Both the position numbers and the translations under genes were made by a program. From contig CM062294.1 in assembly GCA_031216915.1 (NCBI GenBank), positions 34,239,128 to 34,303,127 of the forward strand: a stretch of DNA of 64,000 nt. Reading direction: 5' to 3'. Every line of letters begins with the position of its first letter. Position 1 is the stretch's first letter. Below are positions 42,707 through 55,600 of the stretch, one piece after another. Under the pieces are notes generated by a model. It saw only the letters and a list, made by a program, of their open reading frames with translations. It did not search any database and was not told where the DNA came from. The stretch is from Pictodentalium vernedei (Eukaryota > Mollusca > Scaphopoda > Dentaliida > Dentaliidae).

Positions 42707-45700
42707 TCAATGAAACCGCTTGCTTGATAGAATGAAATCGTGGACCACTTCGAAAATAAGGCGATTGTCCTCATTATTCAAGAACTCAGAGCCAAACAAG
42801 AGTGTGGATGAGTCTACTTCAAAGGGGAGTAAATTAATCGTATAGTTACGAGCGTTTGAGAACATTGGACAATGCAGGAGAAAGTGATCAGTAGTTTCGC
42901 TCTCGCCACACTGACAAGAGGGGCTGGGTGATAAATGATTTTCATATAGGTGAGAGTTAAGACTACTGCAATGCAGTCGCAGTCTGCAGTGATATATTTG
43001 AGCCGCGCGAGATTTCGCGTTACTGAAGAACTTTGGGGGTCTTTGGTTCCCATCGCTCAGAAAAGTTTTAAAGTTGATCAGTGATGTGTTCTCGCGAACA
43101 GGTAAGGGGAGCTTGTTCCACTGATCTGTAACGTTTGGGATGAAAGATGACTGATACAATTGGGTTCGGCAAAAGGGAACGCGGTGGTTATGACTCGAGC
43201 GAAGACTAAGTGACGAGCTCGTCTCGGAGACGAGTGGGGGGACTTTGTTGGAGATATGTGGAGGTAACATGCAATGATACATTTTGAAGAACTGAATTAA
43301 TTTATGTTTGCGGCGTCTTTATTGTAGGGTGTCCCATCGTGTTTCCGAATACAGCAAAGATTTACTAGCACTGACTGTTGCTCCCGTGACGATTCGGGCT
43401 GCTGCAATTTGGATTTTTTCTAGGTCCGCAATATTGGATACAGAGCAATTGTCCCAGACAGTATCCGCATATTCCAGAAGGGGCCTAATAAAGGCAAAGT
43501 ATATTTTTTCTAGGACACTTCGATCGAGATAAAATTTGTGTCTCCTCAGTATGTCTAGGCGAGACCAGGCTTTCGCGCAGATGTGGTCAACGTGGTCGTT
43601 CCATGTACATGTGCTATTTAGTATGACCCCCAGATGTTTATGTTCGGTAACTTCCGATATCTGAGAACTTCCCAGATATAAAGGTGGATGAGAGTTGGGA
43701 TTGCTTTTGCGTGATATTAGCATACTCTCTGTTTTGTTGGGATTGAACTCAACCAACCATGTTTTGGCCCAATGCTCAATTGACGCCAGATCATGGTTGA
43801 TTATGTTTGAGGCTTGCTCTGGGTTCTCAATGATTAGATATAAGGAAGTATCATCTGCAAACAGGCGTATACAACTAAGTAAGTCTCTGGTTATATCGTT
43901 AATGTATATCAAGAACAGTAAAGGCCCAAGTATCGACCCCTGGGGAACACCGGCATTGATGGGTCTCCATGAAGATGTCTCCGAGGCTATCACAACTCTC
44001 TGCGATCTATCTGCCAGATACGATTTTAAAAACAACAGTAGATCCCCTGAGACACCAATACTCTCCAGCTTGTAGATAAGACCAGCATGCCATACTTTGT
44101 CGAAGGCCTTACTAACATCACAGAAAACTACCCTTACTTCTTTGCCTTCATCGAGTGCGCGACAAAATTCATCATATATGTCAGTCAGTTGGAGGACAGT
44201 TGAATCTCCAGGTGTAAAACCTGACTGAAATTGACTAAGAATATTATTTTCAATCAAAAACTGCCACAAGCGTTTGAAAACACATTTTTCGAATATTTTG
44301 CCAACACAGCTGATCAATGATATAGGACGATAGTTAGTAACTGAGTTGGAAGGTTGTTTTTTTAGGATAGGGGTGACATTTGCTTTTTTCCAGAGTGCAG
44401 GAAAGTATGAATTTTTCAGAAGTATATTAAATAAGATTGAGAGTGGTTCGCATAGAGAGGATTTACATTCCTTAAGGAGACGCGGGCTTATTTTATCAGG
44501 ACCAGACGCCCTGGACACCTTTATCGACTTCATTGCAGCATATACCTCGCTGCACTGTAGGGTGATACTATCAATACGTTGTGAAGCATGTGGTGGTGGG
44601 TCTGGAAGGAAAGCATTCGAATCATCAACTGTTGAGATAGAACTGAAATATTCGTTGAACACTTCAGCTTTCTCAACACTTGATGAGTACATTTTATTTG
44701 AATAGACCAAGGTAGGAAATCCTGTTGCGTTACTGCTACTGATTAGTGATTTTAGGGTCTTCCACCACAGTGATGCTGGGGTTTCGTTGCTTCTCAATGT
44801 GGACTGGACTTTAGAAAGATGCAGGGCTTTGGCCTTTCTAATAGCCGATATAACTTCATTCCGTTTAAGTTTATATTTATCCCAGGCGTGCAGGTGATTA
44901 GTTCGTTTAGCAGTGCGATACAAGCGTTTTCTCTGTCTTATCAGAAGTCTTATTTCATTATGCATCCATTTCGGTTGGCCCATTCTCGATGTAACTATTT
45001 TGTTCGGTATATGTTTGGATGCAGTGTCAAGTATTTTGTCGGTGAGATTAGAGACTATAGTATCAAGACATGGATTATCAAAGACAGAGTTCCATTCGGT
45101 GTTGGAGAGAGCCTGGTTCAATTCTTCATAATTGCCCTGAGAATAAAGCCACATCCTTCTCTTAAAAGAGGAAGGGTTAGGTTTTAAGAATTCGACTTCA
45201 ATTGAGATTGGACAATGGTAGCGAATCATGTCTGGAATAAGTGGTTCAAGGACCTCGCATGCTTTCACGTTGATTGTGTCGCTGATAGCAAAGAGGTCTG
45301 ACAATGTAGCTGATGTTTCGGTGAAACAAGTTGGTTCACTCACAATCTGTTTGAGGTGAAAGTAACTGGTTAATTCAGAAAAGCTACTTTTCGAAGATAC
45401 CATTTGGTTGTCGTTAAAATCACCTGTGATAATTAGGTTACTAATTAACGTGTCTCTGGCTTTTTCGATGGATGCTGATATGGCATCCCATAAGTCTGGA
45501 GGACTATTAGGTGGACGGTAAAATACCCCTAACAGTAAGGACCTGCTCTGTCTTGTAAATATTTCGACCCATAGACACTCTGTATTCGGTGTATCAAGGT
45601 CCGGTCTGTGTCGAAATGAGATACCGTCTTTAATATAAATGGCAACCCCACCTCCCCTTGACGAGCGATTGTATCTCAATGGTTCATGGAAGCCATGGAG

Positions 45701-46245
45701 TTGAAGATCGGAAGTTGGATCGCCATTTTGCAGCCGTGTCTCGGTTAGAGCCAAATTGCAAATGATGCAAATTCACATTGTACAATATCAAGTTTAGGTT
45801 TAAGGCTTTGGATGTTAAGATGAACAATTTTTAGAATATTCCGGTCGTGATCTGAATTAAGAGTGGTTGGACCAGGGTTGGTTTCAATGTCTCCGGACAA
45901 TAATAAGCTTATGATCACATAGAGGGAAAACGAAGTGAACAGGATAGCCGTGGTTACTGCTTTCAACATTGACGTAGCCTTCTGATGATTCGGAGACTTG
46001 CAACGGCTTGGTAATGTTTCAGCAGACTTATCTAAGAGGGAGGTATCAGTTTCTCTGGATTGCACGAAAAACAGAACAGACATAGCAGTAAAGCTATCGT
46101 GCAGGTCAACACCACTGAGACGCAAGAGTAAGTAAAACAGGATACAAGTAGATATATCTTTTAGCAAGCAATGCTTTAAGCTGCTGGAATAGATTGTAAG
46201 CTTGAAATTGCCAATCCTGGCGCGGTATAGTTCCAGTGCACACAT
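42707..46245 (-). pseudogene. LINE-B ORF2 pseudogene (2A-like / APE / RT), unit 2
   Basis: Twin of 23,677-27,215 with the same one-base deletion near 45,755-45,765 and the same TAA at 43,319-43,321. The 2A-like GDIETNPGP lies at 45,868-45,894. Within the 811-codon RT frame the only protein difference I see is Ser for Leu in the ATLxDLFAISD segment. The shared lesions date the mutations before the duplication. Confidence 0.9.
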
Positions 46246-47067
46246 TGTAAATGCATTTAGTTTCCGGAACAAACTGAGTTCAAGTTGTATTGAGAAAGAA
46301 TGATGTAGTGTAGAATATAAGGTGTTGAAATATTAGAGTTGATGGTAGAAGATACAAGAGTCAATAAACAAAAAGGAGACGAGGATAAGTAAGTATATAC
46401 AAAATAACTGTGCTATGTATAGGTATGGGTTGTAGTTCTGCTTATACAAAGCCAAAGCTTACCCTTGACACGTGGATGATGTTCGTTGTATCAGTTTAAG
46501 AGCAATTTGACAATCAGTGAAGGATGGTACACCAGACCCGGTGTACCCACTGCAAAAAAATACTCATTGGACCACTGGTGACTGATGTAATACAAGAAGT
46601 GAACTGTTTATGGTAAGTATGTGTTGCGCGGGATTCATCGGGGATTAAATACCATTAGCACAGAAACGTGTCACAAGTGAAAAGGAGAAACAAATCCTTC
46701 CTGCCACGAAAGGTGTCGAAAGTTGGCTGGAAGGAAGTTCTACGCCTATGTAATAGAATGGTATGGACAATGGCATGGAGAAGGGGGACCAACCCATGTT
46801 AAAAGGTTCATCTTGCAACAGATGTCTCAAAGTGAATAGGGATGAGAACAATAAAAGCATTTACAAGAAGAAAACAAGGGCGTCCCACCTATAGTTGATG
46901 AGTCTGACGCAAACCTGCAATTCTCTTGATGTGGTTCGAAGAACACTTTCTGTTTTCAATATTTCCCTAATACAGTCAGAAGTCAAAACCTGCAACAGTA
47001 TTTTCGGGAGAAAAACGGAGGTTTTCCATTTTGCAACTATAGCACTTGATATTGGTGGATGGAGGTT

Positions 47068-47132
47068 AGTAGACAGAACCAGCAAGGCCAATTACTGGTT
47101 CTGTCTTGCTGGTTCTGCTGGTTCTGTCTACT
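47068..47132. repeat. Palindrome in inner LINE-B, unit 2
   Basis: Same 17-nt perfect arms (AGTAGACAGAACCAGCA) and loop as at 28,038-28,102. Confidence 0.75.
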
Positions 47133-47277
47133 GATTTCCATCCGGCTTTGCAGCTATGACACTGCATGTGGATGGGTGGGGTCTGAGCGGGGGTAATCAT
47201 AATATTGAAACAACACATTAACATACACAGTGTATAGACTGTCCTATGTTCAAAAAGAGATAAAAGCTCGTAAACTT

Positions 47278-47451
47278 GTTAGTGAAAGAAAACTCAAGGA
47301 GTCTTGGACATTCGATGGTGTGATCTTCGCCAAGCTTGACAATGGATCCATCCAAAGGATTGTGACAACTCATCAGATAACTGAACTGGAAAAAAAATTC
47401 AGACTTCTCATGAATATTGACTTGAATAGATCACAAATAGTAAGTTCGTAA
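47278..47451 (+). CDS. LINE-B ORF1, C-terminal part, unit 2
   Basis: Continues the frame of 41,220-41,987 directly after the right target duplication, with ERKLKESWTFDGVIFAKL and a stop at 47,449-47,451 (57 residues). The domain is the usual C-terminal end of RRM-type ORF1 proteins. The pre-insertion ORF1 would have had about 313 codons. It is untranslatable now as part of ORF1 unless the 5.3-kb insertion is removed. Confidence 0.82.
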   Translation, partial: VSERKLKESWTFDGVIFAKLDNGSIQRIVTTHQITELEKKFRLLMNIDLNRSQIVSS

Positions 47452-47499
47452 ACTTTTGATTGAATTGATCATGCCATCTCACTGAGAGATTCCCCAAAC

Positions 47500-50400
47500 A
47501 TGTGCATGCTGATATGCCCTGTTGCCGTTTGCCTGAGAGTTTCTTCTATGGGCACTTTCTAACAGACTGCATCAGGTCAAATCCACTATACTTCAAAAAC
47601 TTTAAAGGAAAAAGGGAAGAGGGGGAAGGGAAGAAGGAAAAAAAAAAAAAAAATGTTTTTTTTTTTGTTTTTTTTTTCTTCTCTTGTTTGTACACGAACA
47701 TGCAAACAGTGCCTTTCCTGTGTCCCTTTTTCATGTCGATGAGCACCGTTAGTGGGCTTCTGTGCGTGCTTTCCAACAAACTGTACCAGGACAAGTACAA
47801 TTAACCTAATGTTTTCTTCTGTGCGTGCTTTCCAACAAACTGTACCGGGACAAGTCCAATTAACCTAATGCTTTCCTCTCATGCGTTCATGAACATGTGA
47901 ACGGAGACTTTTCTGTGTTCCTGGTTCACGTTGTTGAGCCCTGCTGCAGTTTGTTGGAGAGTTCCTGTGCGTGCTTTCCAACCAACTATACCAGGACAAG
48001 TCCAATTAACCTAATGTTTTCTCCTCGTGCCTTCACGAATACTATAAACAGCGCCTTCCCGGTGTTCATGTTTCACGTTAATAAGCCCTGTTACAGTTTG
48101 TTGGAGAATTCCTGTGGGTACTTTCCAACAAACTGTACCAGGACATGTCCAATTAACCTAATGTTTTCCTCTTACGCGTTCATGAACATGCAGACAGTGA
48201 CTTTTCTGTGTTACTGGTTCACGTTGTTAAGCCCTGTCGCGGTTTGTTGGAGAGTTCCTATGGGTACTTGTGGGTTTCTGTGGGTTCTTTCCAACAACCT
48301 ATAGCACTACAAGTCCAAATTAACCTAATGTTTACTTCCTTCGAGTACATGAATATTATAAATAGCGCCTTTCCGGTGGTTCTGGTTCACGTTGATGAGC
48401 CCTGTTGCAGTTTGTTGGAGAGTTCCTGTGGGTGCTTTCCAATAAACAGTACCAGGACAAGTCCAATTAACCCGATGTTTTCTTTCTTCTTGTGCGTACA
48501 TGGACATGTAAACAATGCCTTCCCTGTGGTTCTGTTTCACGTTGATGAGCCCTGTTGCAGTCTGTTGGAGAGTACCTGCGGGTGCTTTCCAATAAACTGT
48601 ACCAGGACAAGCCCAATTAACTTGATGTTTTCTTTCGTCTTGTGCGTACATGGACATGTAAACAATGCCTTTCATGTGGTTCTGTTTCACGTTGATGAGC
48701 CCTGTTGCAGTCTGTTGGAGAGTTCCTGTGGGTGCTTTCCATTAAGCTGTACCAGGACAAGTCCAATTAACCCGATGTTTTCTTTCTTCTTCTGCGTACA
48801 TGGACATGTAAACAATGCCTTTCCTGTGGTTCTGGTTCACGTTGATAAGGCCTGTTGCAGTCTGTTGGAGAGTTCCTGTGGGTGCTTTCCAATAAACAGT
48901 ACCAGGAGAAGCCCAATTAACCCGATGTTTTCTTTCTTCTTGTGCATACATGGACATGCCTTTCCTGTGGTTCTGTTTCACGTTGATGAGCCCGGTTGCA
49001 GTCAGTTGGAGAGTTCCTGTGGGTGCTTTCCAATAAACTGTTCCAGGACAAGTCCAAATAACCCGATGTTTTCTTTCTTCTTGTGCGTTTATGGACACGT
49101 AAACAATGCCTTTCCTGTGGTTCTGTTTCACGTTGATGAGCCCTGTTGCAGTCTGCTGGAGAGTTCCTGTGGGTGCTTTCCAATGAACTGTACAAGGACA
49201 AGTCCAATTAACCCGATGTTTTTTTTTCTTTTTGTACGTACATGGTCATGAAAACAATGCCTTTCCTGTGGTTCTGTTTCACGTTGATGAGCCCTATTGC
49301 AGTCTGTTGGAGAGTTCCTGTGGGTGCTTTCCAATGAACTACCAGGACAAGTCCAATTAACCCGATGTTTTCTTTCTTCTTGTGCGTACATGGACATGTA
49401 AACAATGCCTTTCCTGTGGTTCTGTTTCACGTTGATGAGCCCTGTTGCAGTCTGTTGGAGAGTTCCTGTGGGCGCTTTCCAATAGACTGTACCAGGACAA
49501 GTCCAATTAACCCGATGTTTTAGTTCTTCTTGTGCGTACATGGACTTGTAAACAATGCCTTTCCTGTGGTTCTGTTTCACGTTGATGAGCCCTGTTGCAG
49601 TCTGTTGGAGAATCCAATTAACCAGATGTTGTTTTTTCTTTTTTTCTTCTTGTGCGTACATGGACATGTAAACAATGCCTTTCCTGTGGTTCTGGTTCAC
49701 GTTGATAAGCCCTGTTACAGTTTGTTGGAGAGTTCCTGTGGCTGTTTTCGAATAAACTGTACCAGGACAAGTCCAATTAACCCGATGTTTTCTTTCTTCT
49801 TGTGCGTACATGGACATGTAAACAATGCCTTTCCTGTGTTTCTGTTTCACGTTGATAAGCCCTGTTGCAGTTTGTTGGAGAGTTCCTGTGGGTGCTTTCG
49901 AATAAACTGTACCAGGACACGTCCAATTAACCCGATGTTTTCTTTCTTCTTGTGCGTACATTTACATGAACATGTAAACAATACCTTTCCTGTGGTTCTG
50001 TTTCACGTTGAAAAGCCCTGTTGCAGTTTGTTGGAGAGTTCCCCTGGGTGCTTTCCGATAAACTGTACCAGGACAAGTCCAATTAATCCGATGTTTTCTC
50101 TCTTCTTGTGCGTGCATGGACAGGTAATCAATGCCTTTCCTGTGTTTCGGGTTCACGTTGATGAGCCCCGTTTCACTTTGTTCGAGAGTTCCTGTGGGTG
50201 CTTCCCAACAGACTGTACCGGGACTAGTTCAACTGATGTGATGTTTTATTTCTTCTTGCGCTTACATGGACATGTAAACAGTGTCCTTCCTGTGTTTCTG
50301 GTTGACACCGATAAGCCCTGTTTCAGTTTGTTGGAGAGTTCCTGTGGGAGTTTTCCAATAAACTGTACCAGGACAAGTCCAATCAATCTGATGTTTTCTT

Positions 50401-51907
50401 TCTTCTTGTGCGTACATGGACAAGTAAACAATGTCTTTCCTGTGTTTCTGGTTCACGTTGATAAACCCCGATGCTGTTTGTTGGAGAGTTCCTGTGGGTG
50501 CTTCCCAGCAAACTGTAACGGGTCAGGTCCAATTAACCTAATGTTGTCTCCTTGCGTCTACATAACGTGTAAACAATGCCTTTTCTGTGTTCCTGGTTCA
50601 CGTTGGCAAGCCCTGTTGCGGTTTGTTGGTGAGTTCCTGTGGGTACTCTCCAAGTCCAACAAACCGTACCAGGTCAAGTCCAATTAACTAATTGTTTCCG
50701 TCCTGTGCGTACATTGAACATGTAAACAGTGCTCTCCGTGGGTTCCCACTTCACGCTGATAAGCTGATGGTTACCTCCCGACAAACTGTAACTCTGTAAG
50801 TCCACTTAACCTGACGTTTTCCCCTCGCGTGTACATATATGGGCACGTAAATACTGTCTTTCCTGTGTTCTTGGTTCATGTTAATAAGTTGACAAGTTGA
50901 TAAGAAACTCTCCAAAGATCTGTAACAGGATGAGTCCATTTGAACCAATCTTTTCTCCTTGCTTGTACATTAACATGTAAATAGTGCCATTCCTGTGTTC
51001 ATTCATAAGATTTATCTTCTTCCCTAAAATATATTGCCTCCAAACCATCCGTGACAGGATAAATACATTTAACCTTATTTTTTCTCCTTGCTAGTACATG
51101 AAGATGCAGACAGTGTAATACCTGTGTTGCTGGTTCATGCCGATAAGCCCCGTTTGAATGAGTTTCTGTGCGTGCTTTCCAACAAAGTGTAGCGAGACAA
51201 GTCCACTCAAGTAATTGTCTTCTTCCTGCTCGTACATAAACAGTGTCATCCCGATGACCTTGGTTCATGCTGTTAAAATCCCTGCTGCAGTTTGATGGAG
51301 AGTTCCTGCAGGTGCTTTCCAACAAATTGTAACACAAGTCCACCCAACCAAAATTTTTCCCCCTTGTTTGTACATGAACATGTAAACAGTGCCTATCGTG
51401 TGTTCCTGATTCATGTTGATATGTGCTGTTGCAGTTTGTTGAGGAGTTCCTGTGGGTACTTTCCAACAAACTGCAACAGGACAGGCCCAATCAAGCTAAT
51501 GTTTTTCTCCTGCGTATACACGTGGGTACTTTCCAGCTAACTGTAACCTTGAAAGTCCACTTAAGCCAATGTTTTTTTTTTGTTTTTTTCTCTCGCCCTC
51601 TCTCTCTCTCTAGTGTGTATATGAACATGTAATCAGTGTCTTTCCTGTGTTCTTGGTTCATATTGATAAGTTGATAAGAAACTCCCCAACAATCTGTAAC
51701 AGGTTGAGTCCACATAAACTAATCCTTCCTCCTTGCTTTTGCATGAGCATGCAAACAGTGACCTCCCTGTATTCTTTCTTGAAATTCAACCTTCCCCCCC
51801 AAAAAAATTTCACTGCCTTCCTACAGTCTGTAACAGAGCAAGTCCACTTACCTCAAAATTTTTTCTCCTCGCTTGTACATGAACATGTAAATAGTGTCCT
51901 TCATGTG
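47500..51907. repeat. 150-bp satellite array, unit 2 and beyond
   Basis: Starts ~50 bp after the ORF1 stop and runs towards ORF2. From about 48,350 to 50,560 the units are well conserved with a 150-bp period (one extra ~148-bp unit near 49,210-49,360 relative to unit 1). After 50,760 they become irregular and diverged but keep the CAACAAACTGTAACAGGA and TACATGAACATGTAAA landmarks to about 51,900. Long frames on both strands (48,208-49,251 and 49,530-50,687 plus; 49,128-49,961 minus) reflect the 3n period. It contains a short TC-rich patch (about 51,590-51,613). Confidence 0.88.
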
Positions 51908-52433
51908 TTCATTATCGAGATTTAACTTTTCCCCTTAAAATTCCCTGCATACTGTTTGTATGGGTGGTTTCTCCATACAGCTGAAAATGCGTCTTGCAAT
52001 TTTTAGTTGATAATTTTCTCCTCATGAAATACCCGCAACTCTGCCTCAGTGAGTAAGCAACTGATTTTTGTTGATATGTCCTATTGAAGTTTGTTGAGAG
52101 GCTCTGAGGGTGCCTTCCAACAAACGCTAACAGGACAAGGCAACTTAACCTAACTTCTGCTCACTTCTCGTTCATTATCGAGATTTAACTTTTCCCCTTA
52201 AAATTCCCTGCATACTGTTTGTATGGGTGGTTTCTCCATACAGCTGAAAATGCGTCTTGCAATTTTTAGTTGATAATTTTCTCCTCATGAAATACCCGCA
52301 ACTCTGCCTCAGTGAGTAAGCAACTTATTTATGTTGATATGTCCTATTGAAGTTTGTTGAGAGGCTCTGAGGGTGCCTTCCAACAAACGCTAACAGGACA
52401 AGGCAACTTAACCTAACTTCTGCTCACTTCTCG
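51908..52433. repeat. Two tandem 263-bp direct repeats
   Basis: 51,908-52,170 and 52,171-52,433 are near-identical copies beginning TTCATTATCGAGATTTAAC and ending CTGCTCACTTCTCG. They close the satellite region; ~200 bp of LINE-B sequence upstream of ORF2 follow. Confidence 0.88.
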
Positions 52434-52634
52434 TACTTTCTTAATCTATTAGAATCCCAAACCCATTTTTCACTGTATTACCCAGCCTAACTACCTGTGT
52501 AAGATCTCGCAACTCTTCTCATTCCACACTACATACCTTCTTTCACGTCAGCTTGAATTCAGTTCATTTTTGTTGTCGAAACTAAGCTTTTATTACCACC
52601 AACAATTTACTTTTTATTTACTTTTTAGTATATA

Positions 52635-55600
52635 ATGTGTTCTCTAGAATTATACCGTGCCCAGATAGGCACTTTCAACCTTAAAGTCTACTCTAACCGC
52701 TTAAAAGATTGCTTGCCAAGAGAAAGATGTATTTGCATCTTAGCTTACTTGCTACTACGTTTAAGTGGTGTCGGGCTTCATGAAAGCTTCACTATGGCTG
52801 TTTTGTTCCATTTGCTGACCAATGAGTCAATTACCTTTGCATTAATAAATTCTCTCAAAGCATTTCCATATCGTAACAGGGACGTGGATGAACCAAAGCC
52901 AAAATTCACATCTGAGGTAGAAATCTCGTCCTCCCTGGCCATGTCGCTCTTTCTTTACTTGGCCCTAAGCCTATTGTTGTCCGGGGACATCGAAACCAAC
53001 CCAGGTCCAAATTCTCTCCACTCAGATCACCATCAGAATACGCTAAAAATTGTCCATCTTAACGTTCAGAGCCTAAAACCGAAACTGGATATTGTCGAAT
53101 GTGAATTCGCACCATATGACATTTTGGCCTTGACGGAGACATGGTTGCTTACCAATGACCCCACATCCGATGTTTTAATCCATGGATTCCATGAACCATT
53201 GCGATTCGACCGCTCGACAAGGGGAGGCGGGGTTGCGATTTACATCAAGGATGGTATCCCATTTCGACCAAGACCGGACCTTGAAACGTTGAATACGGAG
53301 TGCGTATGGTCCGAAGTTTTTACAAAGCGGGGTAGATGCTTATTATTAGGGGTATTTTATCGGCCACCAAATAGTCCTTCAGATTCATGGGACGTGATAT
53401 CGGCATCAATTGAAAAAGCCAGAGACACATCAATTGCTGACTTGATTATCACCGGGGACTTCAACGACAACCAAATGGTTACATCAAGAAGCGGCTTCTC
53501 TGAAATAATTAATTATTTTAATTTAAGACAGACCGTGAGTGAGCCTACCTGTTTTACTGAATCATCGGCATCTTTGCTTGATCTCTTCGCTATTAGTGAT
53601 ACAATCAATGTGAAAGCATGCGAGGTGCAAGAACCTCTTATTCCAGATATGATCCGCTACCATTGTCCAATTTCAATTGAAGTTGAATTTATAAAACCGC
53701 AACTTCTTTCTTTCAAGAGGAGGGTGTGGCTTTACGCCCAAGGTAACTATGAAGCTTTAAACGATGCTTTTGTTGATGTTGATTGGAACTCTCTTTTTGA
53801 TATTATAGATCTTGATACTATAGTTTCTAAATTTACCGACACTTTACTCGACACCGCATCCAAATACATACCCAACAAAGTTATTACCACGAGAAGGGAC
53901 CAGCCGAAATGGATGCACAACGACATAAGGCTATTAATTAGACAGAAAAAGCGCTTATATCGTATTGCTAAACGCATCAATCTCCCCCAAGCCTGGGCTA
54001 AATATAAACTTAAACGAAATGACGTGGTATCGTCTATTAGAAAGGCTAAAACGTTATACTTGTCTAAAATTCAGTCCACATTGAAAAACAATAAAACACC
54101 CCCATCACGATGGTGGAAGACCCTAAAAACACTTATCGGTAGTGGTAACTCGGTAGGAATTCCCACTCTTATCCACTCAAACAACATTTACTCTTCAAGT
54201 GCTGAGAAAGCCGAGGTGTTCAATGAATACTTCAGTTCTATCTCAACAGTTGACGATTCGAATGCTTCCTTACCAGACGCACCACCCCGTGTTTCCGATG
54301 GTATTGATTCTATCACTTTACATTGTGACGAAGTATATTCTGCTATGAAGTCGATAAAAGTGTCCAAGGCGTCTGGTCCCGATCTAATAAGCCCACGTCT
54401 CCTTAAAGAATGTAAATCCTCCTTGTGCGAGCCACTTACAATCTTATTTAATATACTACTGAATAACTCATACTTCCCCTCACTGTGGAAAAAAGCAAAT
54501 GTCTCTCCGATCCTAAAAAAACAACCCTCAAATTCGGTTACCAATTATCGCCCAATATCATTGATCAGCTGTGTTGGTAAATTGTTCGAAAAATGTGTAT
54601 TCAAACGCTTGTGGCAATTTCTGATTGACAACAATGTTCTCAGCCAATTTCAGTCAGGCTTTACACCCGGTGATTCAACTGTCCTTCAACTGACTGACAT
54701 ATACGACGAATTTTGTCGCGCGCTTGATGAAGGTAAGGAAGTCAGAGTAGTCTTCTGTGATGTCAGTAAGGCTTTTGATAAAGTATGGCACGCTGGTCTT
54801 ATCTACAAGTTGGAGAGCATTGGCGTCTCTGGCGAAATGTTATTGTTTTTAAAATCGTATCTTGCGGATAGGTCACAGCGTGTCGTAATAGCATCGGAGG
54901 CATCCTCGTGGAGACCCATCAATGCCGGTGTGCCTCAAGGGTCGATACTCGGGCCGTTACTGTTCCTAATATACATTAATGACATAACTAGAAACTTACT
55001 TAGTAGCACACGCCTCTTTGCTGATGACACCTCCTTATACCTAATTATAGAGAACCCTGAACAAGCCTCTACCATAATCAATAATGACCTTGCGACAATT
55101 GAACATTGGGCTGAAACATGGCTGGTTGAATTCAATCCGAACAAAACTGAAAGTATGCTTATATCACGTAAAAGCAACCCCATCTCCCATCCACCTTTAT
55201 TTTTAGGCGATTCACGGATATCGGAAGTGTCCAACCATAAACATTTAGGAGTAATACTGAACAGCACCTGCACATGGAATGACCATATTGATCATATCTG
55301 CACAAAGGCCTGGTCTCGTTTGGACCTGTTGAGGAGGCACAAATTTTCTCTTGACCGTATTGTCTTGGAAAAAATATACTTTGCTTTTATTAGGCCTCTT
55401 CTAGAATACGCTGATACTGTTTGGGATAATTGTTCCCAGTCCAAAATGGCGGAACTCGAAAAAATACAGATTGCTGCAGCAAGAATAATTACGGGAGCAA
55501 CCGTGAGTGCTAGTAAAACATTGCTGTATGCGGAAACACGATGGGATTCTCTCCACGAAAGACGCCGTAAACATAAGCTAATTCAGTTTTTCAAGATGTA

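Larger units (their letters stand above)
41988..47264 (-). mobile_element. Inner antisense LINE-B copy, unit 2 (5,277 bp)
   Basis: Same insertion, same length and same 13-bp duplications (AGCTCGTAAACTT at 41,975-41,987 and 47,265-47,277) as in unit 1. This shows that it predates the tandem duplication. Differences between the two copies are about one per kilobase by eye. Confidence 0.88.
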
